DNA from: Arenicola marina
Taxonomy: Eukaryota > Annelida > Polychaeta > Arenicolidae
NCBI GenBank assembly: GCA_964019135.1
Contig: OZ025256.1
Span: 19,785,911 to 19,849,910 of the forward strand
DNA length: 64,000 nt
Direction of reading: 5' to 3'
The position numbers and the translations under genes are program-made. Each line of letters starts with the position of its first letter. The first letter of the stretch is position 1. A model generated the notes under the pieces. That model did no database searches. It saw only the letters and a program-made list of their open reading frames with translations, and was not told the origin of the DNA. Shown piece after piece: positions 47,487-60,120 of this stretch.

Positions 47487-48325
47487 TTTGGCAGATTGTT
47501 TTACAATTATCTGTCATTGTATGTCTCATTATTATGGTAAATAAGAATATACATTCTTTTATTATGATTCAGTTGAGCAATAAAGTGGTGTCTTATCATA
47601 ATTCGCTAACTATTCAATGTTTGCTTCCATGCAGCAAATGACGTTGACACAGGTAACAGCGAGAGATGAATTACAATTACATGTGGTTGCACGGAACGCA
47701 ACATTCAACAAGAGGAAATGTGCATAGCCAATGGGCCTGTTTTTCAATTGCCAAAAAATATTCCTTAACTAATCTGTAAACTGCATATAACTGCAATAAA
47801 AACAAAAGGTCAAGAAAAATTTAAGCGAAAGATCAAGTGTCATGGTCACATTTGGACGGTCGCAGGGGTTGCTGTTGCTGTTGCTGAATGAATAGTAGCA
47901 GAGAACTTTGAAGTAAAAGTTGTATTAGTAATTGTCGTAGCAATAGATTCCACCGGCCAACGTGAATCCCGAGCGCTGTTAATTAGAGAGATCTCGTCTG
48001 AAGTAGGCAATAAAGAGCGGATTTTAGCAGGATGACTGGGTCCGGGGGTCGGTTGATCACAGGGCTTTATCACCACTCTCCCGCGGCCGTCTAATTGCCG
48101 CCTGGGCGTTGTTATCGCCTGAAATTGGCTCCCTGACAACGGCCGCAGGGGGGTGTCGTCTGGTGCTGTGATCAACAGCCGACGCCCCAGAGACCTGGCG
48201 TTTTTGGCGGGAAAATGTCAGCCACATGATAGTGATAATCCTACAGACATTGCCGCGCGTGTCTATACTCTCCACCCGGCAGGCGGCGTCTTTATTACAA
48301 TCCCGTTTTAGGCCTGGGATAATGC
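47487..48325 (-). repeat. Family Y in inverse orientation, present only in unit B
   Basis: From about 47860 this is the inverse of family Y. In order it has an ACT-rich tract (read as GTTGCTGTTGCTG and AGTAGCAG), GATTCCACCGGCCAACG, GATCTCGTCTGAAGTAGGCA, GGATGACTGGGTCCGGGGG and ACCACTCTCCCGCGGC. About 47487-47860 is unmatched AT-rich sequence. Confidence 0.65.
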
Positions 48326-48790
48326 TGCTGACTGAGGCGCCTGAGGTACACCCGCCCTGGTGGTTATTACTTGGCCATTGATTCATTGGGTCGTCTCTTT
48401 TGGGGGCATGGTTAATGACAAATCCCGCGCCACGCGGCGTAGTTATTACAGTTCTTTGCTCAAGCCACTGTCTCTTTTTCCTGTCACCCTCGGTCCCTGG
48501 GGTCTGGCAACTTGTGTGACGTGATGGAGGATTCTATTTCGGGAAATCTGGTATTTAATGGCTTTAATTCTATGGCTTTAATAACCACTTGCCTTGCCTC
48601 CTTTTCATTCGTTTTAATTATTCTATTTGTTCAAGTTACATGAAGCACACATCCCGTGCCTGGCAGTGGGACACGCTTATCGGGTGCCTTTGAAAACATG
48701 CAATTATGCAAAAAGCGATTCTGCAGTGAAATATCTTCTTATTTAATGTTTATCATGCAGCTCCAGTCAACTCGGGGATATTCGCGCTCA

Positions 48791-49800
48791 AGCTCATCAA
48801 TCGCATTTCACGAATGGATCCGCCCCTGCTGCCCGTGCTCACCTTGATATGTGCTGCTACGCTACGCTACGCTGGCGACGTTAACAGGTTAATAAGCTCC
48901 TTCCGTTTGTCTACTTCTACCCCCAGAAGATGCCTCTCCTGTTGCACGTCGTCTGCTAAAGTAGATTGTTACCTTCAGCATCGAAGAGTTACAAAATCGA
49001 GCGTCATTCCCCAGTAGCCGCGAGATGGCAGCACAACTCAAAGCCGTACTTAGTCGCGACGCCTGGTGACGCGATGCGCTTTCGAGATTGAGTTCCGCCC
49101 GGGAGTAAAAACTAAAAAAGATATGTCTCAAGTTGTTTATAGAACAACATTCAGCTTGGTATCTTAGCTTGGCCAGGAAATTAAGATTAAATCTAAAACT
49201 TGACTATAGTTTAAGATGCATACAGAAACGGGCTCAGTCGCTCGATGGTGGTTGTGGGGGTCGAGAGTGGGCGTCGTGGATGCGGGTGGCACAAATCACT
49301 GCAGGCAATGTCAGTGGCCATCAGTCGTGGTTTGGATGGGTTGACGCTTTGTCTTCTCACCGATGTAATACTAATCTACTCGGTCGGTGTAAGTAATAAT
49401 CTCCAAGTGGTGGTTCTGTAGTGATGCGGCTCATATTCTGGAAAGTTATTACAACAAGTAAAAGAACATAATGAGAGAGGGATTGTGACATGCCAAAGTG
49501 CAGGCAGAGCCTTACCCGAACATCCTAACCCTGACCTGACACAACCTCTCGTGGCCGAGGACTCAATTATTTACGGGGGAGAACCATAAGAGGTTTTAAC
49601 AAACGCAATATGTTCCCAATGGGTTACATGGTAGACGATACGTCATTTCAGTTCATTGTTACAGACAGACAGACATGATATAGTACAGCGATGTTGAGCC
49701 AAGAACGCTCTCTTAAATACATTATAGCGCCCATTATAGGCGTAGCGGAAACTGTTTTTCTTCAAATGTAGCACAGGACATTTCTGGTTGTATGTGGCCA
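48791..49800. other. Sequence between unit B and its inverted partial copy
   Basis: GGATCCGCCCCTG at 48816-48828 resembles a hAT right terminus without a partner. A short inverted family P fragment lies at 49285-49340. No gene is seen. Confidence 0.5.
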
Positions 49801-51260
49801 TTTGTCAAGTGTCATGAATTACGTGTGCAGTAAAACAGCAGCTTAATGCCTTAGCATTAAGTCCACGGGGGATCCCCATGCCAAGCGCCCAGCCCTAATA
49901 AATAGATTGTCATAGACTGGAAGAGATAACATTTACTAACTTCACCTAAGGGCGCATTCAGGCACAGGAAATGCTCTGTGCCACATAGAAGGACGTTTTC
50001 CCATACGCACTATGAAATTATCACAAACGTGTTGGCTCAGCAGCGCGTGGCATGTTTGTTTCAGCCGTTCTCCTTCGTTCATCAAGTCATCCGTCAAAAC
50101 ACTAATGTTGTGCTGGTTATTGCCTTGGGCCCTGCAGTGTATTAAAGAAAGCTGCCTGTCTTCAACAAGACTGTACTGTATTATGTCTGACGAGTGCGAC
50201 TGTCAAACATCATCTACTCTGTAACACTCACATCAGAAGCAACTTCTTCTTACCATTTCCAATAGCGTCACCAGCTACCACTGCGAGGGAATACTTTACC
50301 GCTATGGTTCCACTGGCGTTCTGCTGTCCCTCACGTTCTTGGCACCCAAATAAAATCTTCTTCCTTCTTTCAGCGCAAATATCCGAGAGTTGACTTGAGA
50401 GTTGGTCAACGGTGAATAGGAAGATAATCCCCCCGCAGTATCGCCGTTTGCAGTATTTCATGGCTGCCAAGGCACCCGATAAGCGTATTTCAGTGCCAGG
50501 CACAAAATGCGTGCTTCATGTAATTTGCACAATATAATAATCCAGAGTGCAGAAAAAGGCCAGATTAAATACCAGACTGCCTGAAAATAGAAACCTTCAA
50601 TACGTCACAAGTTACCAGACCCCAGATAAAATGGCTGAGGGGACAGTGACAGTGGCTTGAACAAAAAAATGTATTTGCAACGGTCGGCGCGGGATTTGTC
50701 ATTAACCATGCCCTAAAAATAAACACGACTCACTGAATCAATGGGCTAGTAATAGCCACCAGGGTGGGTCATAAAACGGGATTGTAATAAAGACGCCGCC
50801 TACCGGTGAAGAGTGTAGAGGCGCACGAGGCGATATCTGTAGGATTATCACTATCAAGTGGCTGAAATTTTTCCCACCAAAAACGCCAGGTCCCGTACCC
50901 GCCGCTATGTTTATCACAATACCAGACGACACCGCCCGGTTGCCTTTATCATGGAGCTAATTTCAGATGGTTACAACCCCCAGTCGGCAATTAGACTGCC
51001 GCGCGGGAGAGTGGTGATCAAGCGCCGTGATCGTCCCCCGGACCCAGTCATCATGTTATAATCCGCTCCTTATTACCTACTTCAGACGAGATCTCTCCAA
51101 GTTAATAGCTCTCGGGGTCCACGTTGACCGGTGGGAACGATTGTTGCAACTATTATCATTATTAATTTTGCAGCTACATATTCTGCCACTATTCCAACAG
51201 CAAGCAGCGCCAGGCAGCACCATTTTATGACTATTACTGCGGCTACTATAACTTCTATTT
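49800..51260 (-). repeat. Inverted partial copy of the macro-repeat, running into family Y
   Basis: The minus strand is colinear with about 39290-41510 of the macro-repeat. GGGGATCCCCATGCCAAGC (near 49870) matches about 41440, CCAAATAAAATCTTC (near 50345) matches about 40950, and the 50570-51090 part matches family Y. An ACT/ATT-rich tract (51140-51260) ends it. Confidence 0.75.
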
Positions 51261-52662
51261 TATTTCTGCTACTGAAATCAGAACATGTTAATATTTGTGC
51301 TATTTGTAATAGAGTATATATCCCATTGGTTTGACCTTGAGCATGTGATAATACATGTGAAGAACAGTTTGGCTTCATACTAGTACTGGTCCAGTATTTA
51401 TACAAAAATGCCTAACGATATTTCCATAGAGTCGAGCAACCATAATACCTGCAACCGCCAAAAAGTTACCATAACTTATCTCGTCTAGGCACTAGTATGT
51501 ATAGAAAGTTGCTGATCATCATTGTAGTAGAGTTGAGGTGTCACTTTCGTTTCGCCCATTTTTTCGTGTTTGCGTTTGCTGTTATACAACACAGCGACGT
51601 GTCGTGGATATCTCCAATTTTAAAAGTTATAAGCCATGTTTGGTACATTATTTATACACGGAGGCATATTATTCATAGGTCGTTGTTGATACTTCTAGAA
51701 TTAATATATTTTATTTTATGTAAGCGATGTGTGGTTTATGAATACCCCCCAGGGCCTTGACAGCGGGAATAATTGGTGGAGTCTTCGATTGGTGAGGCCA
51801 TTTTGCGTATCTCACTATATCTTGTACCCCGCTTATGACTTTACCCCTTTGCTCGTCCTGACATTGAAAGGCGGCCCTAGCAAGCGCCGACTTCATACCG
51901 ATTTATTTCAACGAATCATGTAATGTGTCCTACTAGCCACAATGGTGTGACGAGAGACATTAAATTTGTAATTTTTCGCAAATTTTCGCATCTTCTCCTG
52001 TCATTATTAAAATATGTATATATGTGAGTAAATGTATAGGTAGCAAGCCGTGTTTCCAAGGGTGCAAAGTATTAATATCAAATTGAAAAATATGTTTCTC
52101 ATGATAAAAGCGGATATGGTTAAAAGATTTTTGATAAAAAGTGAAAGCCACTGCGCCAAATCCTCGATTGCCAGTAAGCTACGGTAGAGGCATCACTTAT
52201 ATTTTGTATGAAACCACCGATACGCTTTGATTATTATATACTGTGTTTGTGCTGCTATGAAATAAATAATTATAATAAAACAATATATCTTCCCCTGTCA
52301 TATTGGTAAGGGTCGTTACGTCGCATAATGATAATGCGCCTGTATGTAATAACCCAGTAAAAGCAGTCCCACAACAGCTAATTGCCCTCATCCCAATGGC
52401 GTCGACTTATGGCACATTGTCCTAAATGCAAAAGACATGTGACGAGACGAGATTAAATTTCATAGCTGCCACCATATCAATGTCGTTTTGCAGGCATTCC
52501 GTTTGACACGGCCATCATATGTTTCGCATATTAGTGTCTTCTAGACAATTAATATACTTATGCCTTAAATTACCTAATATTTTCACTTTTAAGTCGGGTG
52601 CGAACTTAAGTACTTAATGCGTTGACGCCAAGTCAATGACGCACAGCTCGAGTTAATGTACA
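51261..52662. other. AT-rich unique sequence, no gene recognised
   Basis: Only short open frames, none resembling a known family. Confidence 0.5.
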
Positions 52663-53043
52663 TTAAAGCAATATATTCCGTATTTTTTTGGTATTACCAA
52701 CCTCTTCTCCATGTCAAATAAGTACATTCTGTCTTGAATTTAAATCCTGAAAGCCTGTGGGCTATCCGGAGAGAAGCAATGTGGTCACCGGAGCAGAAGT
52801 TGGTGGCCGGCTTTATATCCCTGCGCGCCTGTTCGCCGTTCGGTATTTTGTGTTTGACCTCGACCGCGGCTCGTTATCACGTCCGCGCGCGATAAAAATA
52901 GACCGCGCAGTTTTATGTTGAAATGTTTGTTTTACAGACCCAAAGAGATATAAAACATATGCGTCATAAATTTGGAGATACTTTTAGTCTTAATTCTAAA
53001 ATGTTAAAAATATAAGATGGCGCATGTAAGTATATTGCTTTAA
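52663..53043 (+). mobile_element. TTAA-type MITE, complete reference copy
   Basis: TTAA at 52663-52666 and 53040-53043, inner ends AGCAATATATTCC and AGTATATTGCT, 381 bp. The body includes GCCGGCTTTATATCCCTGCG and CGACCGCGGCTCG. It does not encode a protein. Other copies are at 7368-7706, 22367-22747 and 23776-24632. Confidence 0.9.
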
Positions 53044-54865
53044 ATGCACATTAAATTAAATTGGATCGTGTTTCCATCATCGTCATATTGTCTCCGTAAC
53101 TAGTTTATAATTCGCACTTTACCCAGTATGAATAGTTGTCCTTGCTGTATGGCTTGCAGCATTGCATTGCGGGGGAGTAAACGTCACCACCAAGGATGGT
53201 GAACCTCTGGATAAAATAAGGCGACAAAGAAAAGGAAAAGCACTGCTTTGATCTCACATGTGTTTCTTTCACAGAAGCAATGTTTACACCCGTACTACAA
53301 CAACCTTCTTCGCTAGAGGGCGCAGACATGTGTTGGAGTCGACTGGTGAGAGCGTCACACATACACGTGTTGCTCCATTTCGAGTGTCCAGCTTCGCGGC
53401 ACACGGACTCGCCACCAGTGGTCGCCCAGGAGAAGGGCAAGGGGAGCTGGGCAGGGCGCTAGCATACCAGAGAGTGGGTTGGTCTGGATAACGGTAGAGT
53501 AGTGGGCGCGACGCTGGAATGATGTGGGTGTCTAGACAGCGGTATGTTGCAAGAGGAAGAGAGGTGAAGGCACAAGAGAGGATGGAGCAGAAAGAAATGT
53601 TTATACGTAGACTGAAGTGGTGCCACGAAAGCAAATGAATGTAGATGAGTGATAACGGGTGAGGGGGACGGGGCAGAGAGCCTCAATATTTATGGCTAAA
53701 CCATGCATTACAAGCCGCATGGGGGAGGGGGGGGGGGGGGGGGGGCAGGGGCGGTCCGGCGGATCGATTACGCAAGAGACTCAGACTCAGACGCTAGTCG
53801 GAGGGTGGGCTGCAGGCAGGCACCCCTGCCAGGCCGTGGAAAAAGGTGGCGGGGTCCGGTGACGGGACAGGCGGCAGGGCAATGGCAGGTGAATCAGTGA
53901 AGAAAGCAAGAGGCGCAGGTGAGAGGAGGAGGGGTGGCAGATATACTTTTGAATCATTGATGGGTATCGAAATGAGCGCCATCTGGTGAAGCCATTTACT
54001 TCCGTTACAACGGCTGGGAGAAATGCCAAAGCGGTACCAACACAAATGCTTCCAGTTGCGCTATCAGTCAGTTACGTGTTTTGGTCAATAGAAGTTGACT
54101 CGCATATGTATTGATAAATCAGAGGCATTGTCAAGAGCATAACAAAGTCACTTTGATACCTTAACCAAGGTATAATGCTTTTAAATGAGATGGACTGAAT
54201 GATATGTTAGATGCCAAATATAAACATAAAAATGTTCGAGTGACGATCATAAAAGGCATTGTTAATAACATAAGCTTAAAATAAAAAAAAATGTTGCATA
54301 CATTAAAGCGCGAGGCTGTGGTTGTATCACAGCGCATTGAAAGCTGCTGCGTCCTCTATTCAATCATTCCTGAAATAGGGTCATATGAACATATGAATAT
54401 ATGAAAGCATGCAGTTACATAAATTATGTCAGTTATATGAAACAAATCGAAATCTTAAGAAATATGAGGGCCACGTCATCATTTATATGATTGAAGTGGC
54501 TCTGCATTAGTCAAAACATCCGCGCACGCTGGCGCCTTTGCGATATATTTTTCCATAGTCTCCAAAATGATTATTTCATGTTTGCGCACGTATCACTCGC
54601 TACTGGCATTTACGGCAATAACATCGTGCATGTCTTACGCGGGGGAAGAACTGCTAACACACTCAACTCCAATTAGCACTTCCGGGTTTACCGCAGATCC
54701 TCCCAAAAGCCAAGATTTGTCGTGCCTCCCTCTGGTGAGTGATTTGATTAATGCATGCAGCCTCTCATGGAGGGGCGTCAACTAGTTGTGACGTCACTGG
54801 CGCACATAAGTTTTGCCCCCGTCTCCTCCGGATGATGGATGGCTTTATGTTTTTTTTAAAAATCT
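53044..54865. other. Intergenic with a long G-run, no gene recognised
   Basis: A run of more than 20 G broken by one A lies near 53721-53748. CAATATTTATGGCTAAACCATG (53683-53704, paraphrased limits) resembles the inverse of the block W core, so 53640-53900 may be a remote relative. A TGACGTCA lies near 54788. Confidence 0.45.
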
Positions 54866-55440
54866 GGCTACGTTTTGTCTAAACCGGGCCACAAGGGCTC
54901 GTGGGACACTGATATGAATTATGCGTTCAGCAAGAGAAACGGTCTAGGACACCGACCGAGATTAAACCCGGGTCCTGCCGACATGGAGGATGGCCGCCTG
55001 GCACCCGAGCACGACAGCATTACTCACACGGGGGATACTTACCAGGCCTATCTCTAACTTATCACAGGGTGCCGTTAGAGCCTGGCCGCATTTGCTGTCT
55101 TTGCGGTGTTGCAGCGCATAATGGCGCGGTTGGCGCTGATCGAATAAATGTGCCTAGAAAAAGCCCTGACATTGCAAGTTAGGACAATAAATCAAAGTAT
55201 TTTCCCTTCACCAGGTCAGTAAATTGCATAAGGATTCTGGAAAGATGCATATTTTGTCGGCTTGTTAAGAACTGTGCGCCCTATACGCGAAAATATGCGC
55301 TGCAACACCGCAAAGACAGCAAATGTTGCCTGGGTCTAACGGCACCCCGTGATGCGTTGGAGACAGGCCTGGTAAGGGGGATACCTGCCGTCGAGCGTGT
55401 TAGCGCCATATATACGGGAAATATCCGGCGCCGAGCACGC
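54866..55440 (+). repeat. Dispersed repeat family Z, copy 1, split by a fold-back element
   Basis: TCTAAACCGGGCCACAAGG, ACACCGACCGAGATTAAACC and the following ~100 bp resemble 63270-63480. The family also appears inverted at about 41390-41500. The element at 55039-55375 interrupts it. Confidence 0.6.
55039..55375. mobile_element. Fold-back element with ~82-bp TIRs and 9-bp target duplication
   Basis: The left arm begins TTACCAGGCC, and the right arm is its inverse over about 82 bp with roughly 87% identity. The inner 30 bp are perfect (TGCTGTCTTTGCGGTGTTGC within both). GGGGGATAC flanks both ends (55030-55038 and 55376-55384). Arm form and 9-bp duplication suit a Mutator-like non-autonomous element. 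It is unrelated in sequence to the one at 24049-24522 and older by arm divergence. Confidence 0.87.
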
Positions 55441-56804
55441 TGTCATTGCCACTTAACAAGTCATTCAATGGTAAATTACCATACAAGTAATCTACGCTTT
55501 GCTACGTTAAAAATCGGGTCCCTTACGCAGGACCAAATTGTCGCCAAGGTTCAGCAACAGAGGTATACTTACTGTTCCACTCGTTCTCATGCATTCTTTG
55601 AGTCGTCCCCTAAAGCTTTCTCCGACGGATCTGTCAACTGTTAAAAATCATCTATTCTTTAAAACTCAGAATCATCTTTCTCCCCAGCAGTAAACTCATA
55701 TGACATATCTTGGACCATATACGCCGTTAGGCACACGAATACATTACGTACGTCAATACTTATCCCAGTTTATCAAATTTGTTGTCGTATATATGAATTT
55801 ATCTAGCATCATGCCAGTAACCTGAACTCTTCCCCTGGTGAGGAGCGCAGGGAATAAACTGCTGCATATATATGTAAGTGCCAAGCCGTTACCTGCTTCA
55901 ATGTATGTCGCTGCAGCCGCCCTCGTGGTAGCCTGGTAGAGTGCACATAATAACAGAAATGGTAAGTGAAAGCGTGCCTGGAATAACTTGCATACAAAGT
56001 GGCAAATTTGTTCGTGTCGCTCCCATAATGCAACTAGTGATTGTCTTCACCATGACAACATGTTGCGTAATTACCAAGGCAGGATTGTTGAAATCCCACC
56101 GTTCTTTCGACATTTTGTTGCAATATGTCATCGGACACCTCCGTCATATACAATCCAGAATGTTCTCAGTCCATGCCAACAAAACTCACGCCATGTCGCC
56201 CCCTCCCCCAAACAGCTACGTGGGTAGATTTTCGGAATAAATATCATCAGCACATGTTTCTTTTTTTCGTGAACTTATACGTTTGCTAAATTACAGTACC
56301 AAACCTGTCATCATTGCAACCAACTACATCATCACAGATGCCCAAAAGACAAAAACTGCAGTTTATTAGACTAATTTAGAAGAGAAGAAAATACAAAGCT
56401 TTTTAACGTATACAGAATGTATCAAATGTATTATTATGTTGCATGTGTGTCAAATAGCAAACGATAAAAAAATCACTCCTAATCATTACAAATTCTTTCA
56501 GGTTTATTGCTCTCTTCCATTCACTGCCGCCTGTAATATACAAAGACCCCGGATTCGTTGTCGTTCATTTGGGAGAAATAGTCAAACTGCCAACGTGGCA
56601 GCCCGGGGTGAATGCGGAAGAAAGCACATCAAATTATTGTGCATTTGGAATTGAATTTGGTTTGTTCGCAAAGGTCAGATTAACTTGCGCGCGTCATATA
56701 ATTAATAGCAATGGGATGCATTAAGTGTCAAGAGGAGTTACGCCCCATGGACCATGGGTTACCTCTACCATGCGAAGAAAGATGGGATATATATCTTATC
56801 TAGC
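55441..56804. other. Intergenic, no gene recognised
   Basis: The open frames at 55809-56240 overlap on both strands and resemble nothing known. Confidence 0.5.
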
Positions 56805-57585
56805 TAGGTGTGTATGGCAGGCTGCAGCAGCCGGCTTCACTGGAGACCGGGCAGCGTCACCCGAATAAACCATAAAAGTGATTTGTGCCAAACAAGACCA
56901 AGCTCACCATGTCGACGCCATCCCCCTGACCCACCCCCCACCCCGCCCCAAACACCCCAACACTCTACATCCCACCTTCCTGCGCCTTCACACCCAACAC
57001 TAACTCACCATGGTCACGCTCGTCAGAACTCACGGGCTCTCTTACAGAATTAATAGCCTGGGGTAATGGCCGCTCGTAAAGGGGTCGCCATGGGTCAGCG
57101 AGAGGGTCGCAACCCATTACACCCCATATCATGTACAAAACTTCTTGGATGATAACATTCCATGCCTGATGGTTGGAACTTCCCTTCCGTGATGAGCAAA
57201 TTGATATGGGGAGCACAGGATTGACCAGTCCCTCGGTCACGGACCAAGATTTGCATCGCGATTGCACCATGATACCGTAATCTTTCAGGTAAGAGTGAAG
57301 TCAAGGAAACATTACAATGAAAATATTATTGCAGTTGAAGTTGAAGTATGTGTTGCGTCCTCTGGGACGCCTGCAAGCCAGCCGTTTATAGGATTAACAC
57401 AGGGCATCAGCGGCGGAATGCGTGCATTGCGTTTGATTGAACGCAGACACAAATAAACTGCAAAATTCAAACGGGAAGGGCGTTTCTCTTTTTGCGTTTG
57501 GCTTTTGACTATGTATAAATTCCGCCTTAATTCACCAACTGGAAGCACATGCTAAATGTTTATCGGGAATATTCATGACTTAATG
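56805..57585 (+). repeat. Family P, copy 3
   Basis: It contains CAGGCTGCAGCAGCCGGCTT, GTGATTTGTGCCAAACAAGA, a C-rich stretch, AGAATTAATAGCCTGGGGTA, ACACAGGGCATCAGCGGC and TTGATTGAACGCAGACAC. Family Y follows directly, as at 21317-24810 and 28005-30830. Confidence 0.75.
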
Positions 57586-58260
57586 ATTCAGTGGTCCGCG
57601 AATGCAAGTTGCCAGACACGGAATGTGGTGGAAAAGCAAGAGACAGCGGCTATAACTATAAATTGTAATAACAACGCGCGCTGGCAGTAGGCGTGGTCAT
57701 TAAGGATGCCCTCCACAACTCAGTTATAGCCGCCACGAAGGGTGTCCATCCGGCGGTAGTTACAGCAGGAGCACATGTCCCGGGGCTCCAGCCTCCCATT
57801 ATCCCGGTCCTAAACCGGATTGTAATAAATACGCCACCTGACGGTTAAGGATGAAGAAGCATTGTCAGGGAGCCAATTTCAGACGGTAACAACGCCCAGG
57901 CGTCAATTAGACTGTCGCCGGAGAGTGGTGATAAAGCGCCGTGATCAACCGGCCCCCAGACCCAGTCATCATGTTGTGGTCCATTGGCCGGTGGGAACTC
58001 TTGTTGAGACCATTACTAATACTACCACTAATACTACCACTCCTTCTATAACGACTGCGCATTCTGGTTTTACTGTCATTATGAAACCTCTATTAACCGC
58101 CGGTGCATAAATCTGCGATATGTCCGGTTTAAACAGGTTTTTGGTTCATAACTTTCTGAATAAGAACAAACGTTCAGGTCCGATATCAACAAGATATCGT
58201 TATTAGGTTTAAGGAGGTTCCACTGTTTGACTAAAACTACTATTTAAGAGACAGTTAGTT
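57586..58260 (+). repeat. Family Y, copy 3, left part
   Basis: It contains TTGTAATAACAACGCGCGCT, GGATTGTAATAAATACGCC, GAGTGGTGATAAAGCGCCG, GTCCATTGGCCGGTGGGAAC and then an ACT-rich tract (58010-58070). The array at 58321-60120 lies within its continuation. Confidence 0.7.
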
Positions 58261-58320
58261 TACCATGACTACTAGTAGTACTAATAGTATGACTGCTTTT
58301 GTTGCTTTACTACTAGTAGT

Positions 58321-60120
58321 ACTGCTACTAGTATTATTACTATTATTAATACTGGACCCAGTATTATTACTATTATTAATACTGCACCCAGTATTATTAC
58401 TATTATTAATACTGCACTCAGTATTGTTACTATTATTAATACTGCACTCAGTATTATTACTATTATTAATACTGGACCCAGTATTGTTACTATTATTAAT
58501 ACTGCACCCAGTATTATTACTATTATTAATACTGCACCCAGTATTATTACTATTATTAATACTGCACCCAGTATTATTACTATTATTAATACTGCACTCA
58601 GTATTATTACTATTATTAATACTGCACCCAGTATTATTACTATTATTAATACTGCACCCAGTATTATTACTATTATTAATACTGCACCCAGTATTATTAC
58701 TATTATTAATACTGCACCCAGTATTATTACTATTATTAATACTGCACTCAGTATTGTTACTATTATTAATACTGCACTCAGTATTATTACTATTATTAAT
58801 ACTGGACCCAGTATTGTTACTATTATTAATACTGCACCCAGTATTATTACTATTATTAATACTGCACCCAGTATTATTACTATTATTAATACTGCACTCA
58901 GTATTATTACTATTATTAATACTGCACCCAGTATTATTACTATTATTAATACTGCACCCAGTATTATTACTATTATTAATACTGCACCCAGTATTATTAC
59001 TATTATTAATACTGCACCCAGTATTATTACTATTATTAATACTGCACCCAGTATTATTACTATTATTAATACTGCACTCAGTATTATTACTATTATTAAC
59101 ACTGCGCCCAGTATTATTACTATTATTAATACTGCACCCAGTATTATTACTATTATTAATACTGCACTCAGTATTATTACTATTATTAATACTGCACCCA
59201 GTATTATTACTATTATTAATACTGCACCCAGTATTATTACTATTATTAATACTGCACTCAGTATTATTACTATTATTAATACTGCACCCAGTATTATTAC
59301 TATTATTAATACTGCACCCAGTATTATTACTATTATTAATACTGCACCCAGTATTATTACTATTATTAATACTGCACCCAGTATTATTACTATTATTAAT
59401 ACTGCACCCAGTATTATTACTATTATTAATACTGGACCCAGTATTATTACTATTATTAATACTGCACCCAGTATTGTTACTATTATTAATACTGCACCCA
59501 GTGTTATTACTATTATTAATACTGGACCCAGTATTATTACTATTATTAATACCGCACCCAGTATTATTACTATTATTAATACTGCACCCAGTATTATTAC
59601 TATTATTAATACTGCACCCAGTATTGTTACTATTATTAATACTGCACCCAGTATTATTACTATTATTAATACTGGACCCAGTATTATTACTATTATTAAT
59701 ACTGGACCCAGTATTATTACTATTATTAATACTGGACCCAGTATTATTACTATTATTAATACTGCACCCAGTATTGTTACTATTATTAATACTGCACCCA
59801 GTATTATTACTATTATTAATACTGGACCCAGTATTATTACTATTATTAATACTGCACCCAGTATTGTTACTATTATTAATACTGCACCCAGTATTATTAC
59901 TATTATTAATACTGGACCCAGTATTATTACTATTATTAATACTGCACTCAGTATTGTTACTATTATTAATACTGCACCCAGTATTATTACTATTATTAAT
60001 ACTGCACCCAGTATTATTACTATTATTAATACTGCACTCAGTATTGTTACTATTATTAATACTGCACCCAGTATTATTACTATTATTAATACTGCACCCA
60101 GTATTATTACTATTATTAAT
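58321..60120 (+). repeat. Array of exactly sixty 30-bp units
   Basis: Each 30-bp unit is ACTGCACCCAGT followed by ATTATTACTATTATTAAT. There is not one insertion or deletion over 1800 bp. Units differ mainly at three sites: GGACCC/CACCC/CACTC in the first half and ATTATTAC/ATTGTTAC in the second. The first unit (58321-58350) is diverged. Because 30 is a multiple of 3, a 622-codon plus-strand frame and a 273-codon minus-strand frame stay open. Both encode a monotonous 10-residue period and are not credible genes. Variant order repeats over about 330 bp (58411 and 58741), a sign of segmental amplification. Confidence 0.97.

Larger units (their letters stand above)
40870..48790 (+). repeat. Macro-repeat unit B (~7.9 kb), ending in a short third start
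   Basis: The direct successor of unit A. It begins with a copy of the A start (TCAAGTCAACTCTTGGA, ATTTTATTTGGGTGCC, ACAGTAAAACGCC). Unit B alone has a duplicated 136-bp segment near 44815-45090 and about 840 bp at 47487-48325. At 48715-48790 the unit start appears a third time but breaks off (AGTCAACTCGGGGATATTCG). The junction order around 40870 also exists inverted at 49800-51090 and 63420-64000. It is therefore the native order of the element and not a duplication breakpoint. Confidence 0.82.

Noticed and set aside
33592-48828. A single 15-kb hAT transposon bracketing the macro-repeat
   Set aside because: The two hAT-like ends match only in a short generic motif, and no 8-bp duplication was confirmed. 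Kept only as a speculative observation.
58281-59102. 273-codon minus-strand open frame
   Set aside because: Shadow of the same 30-bp array.
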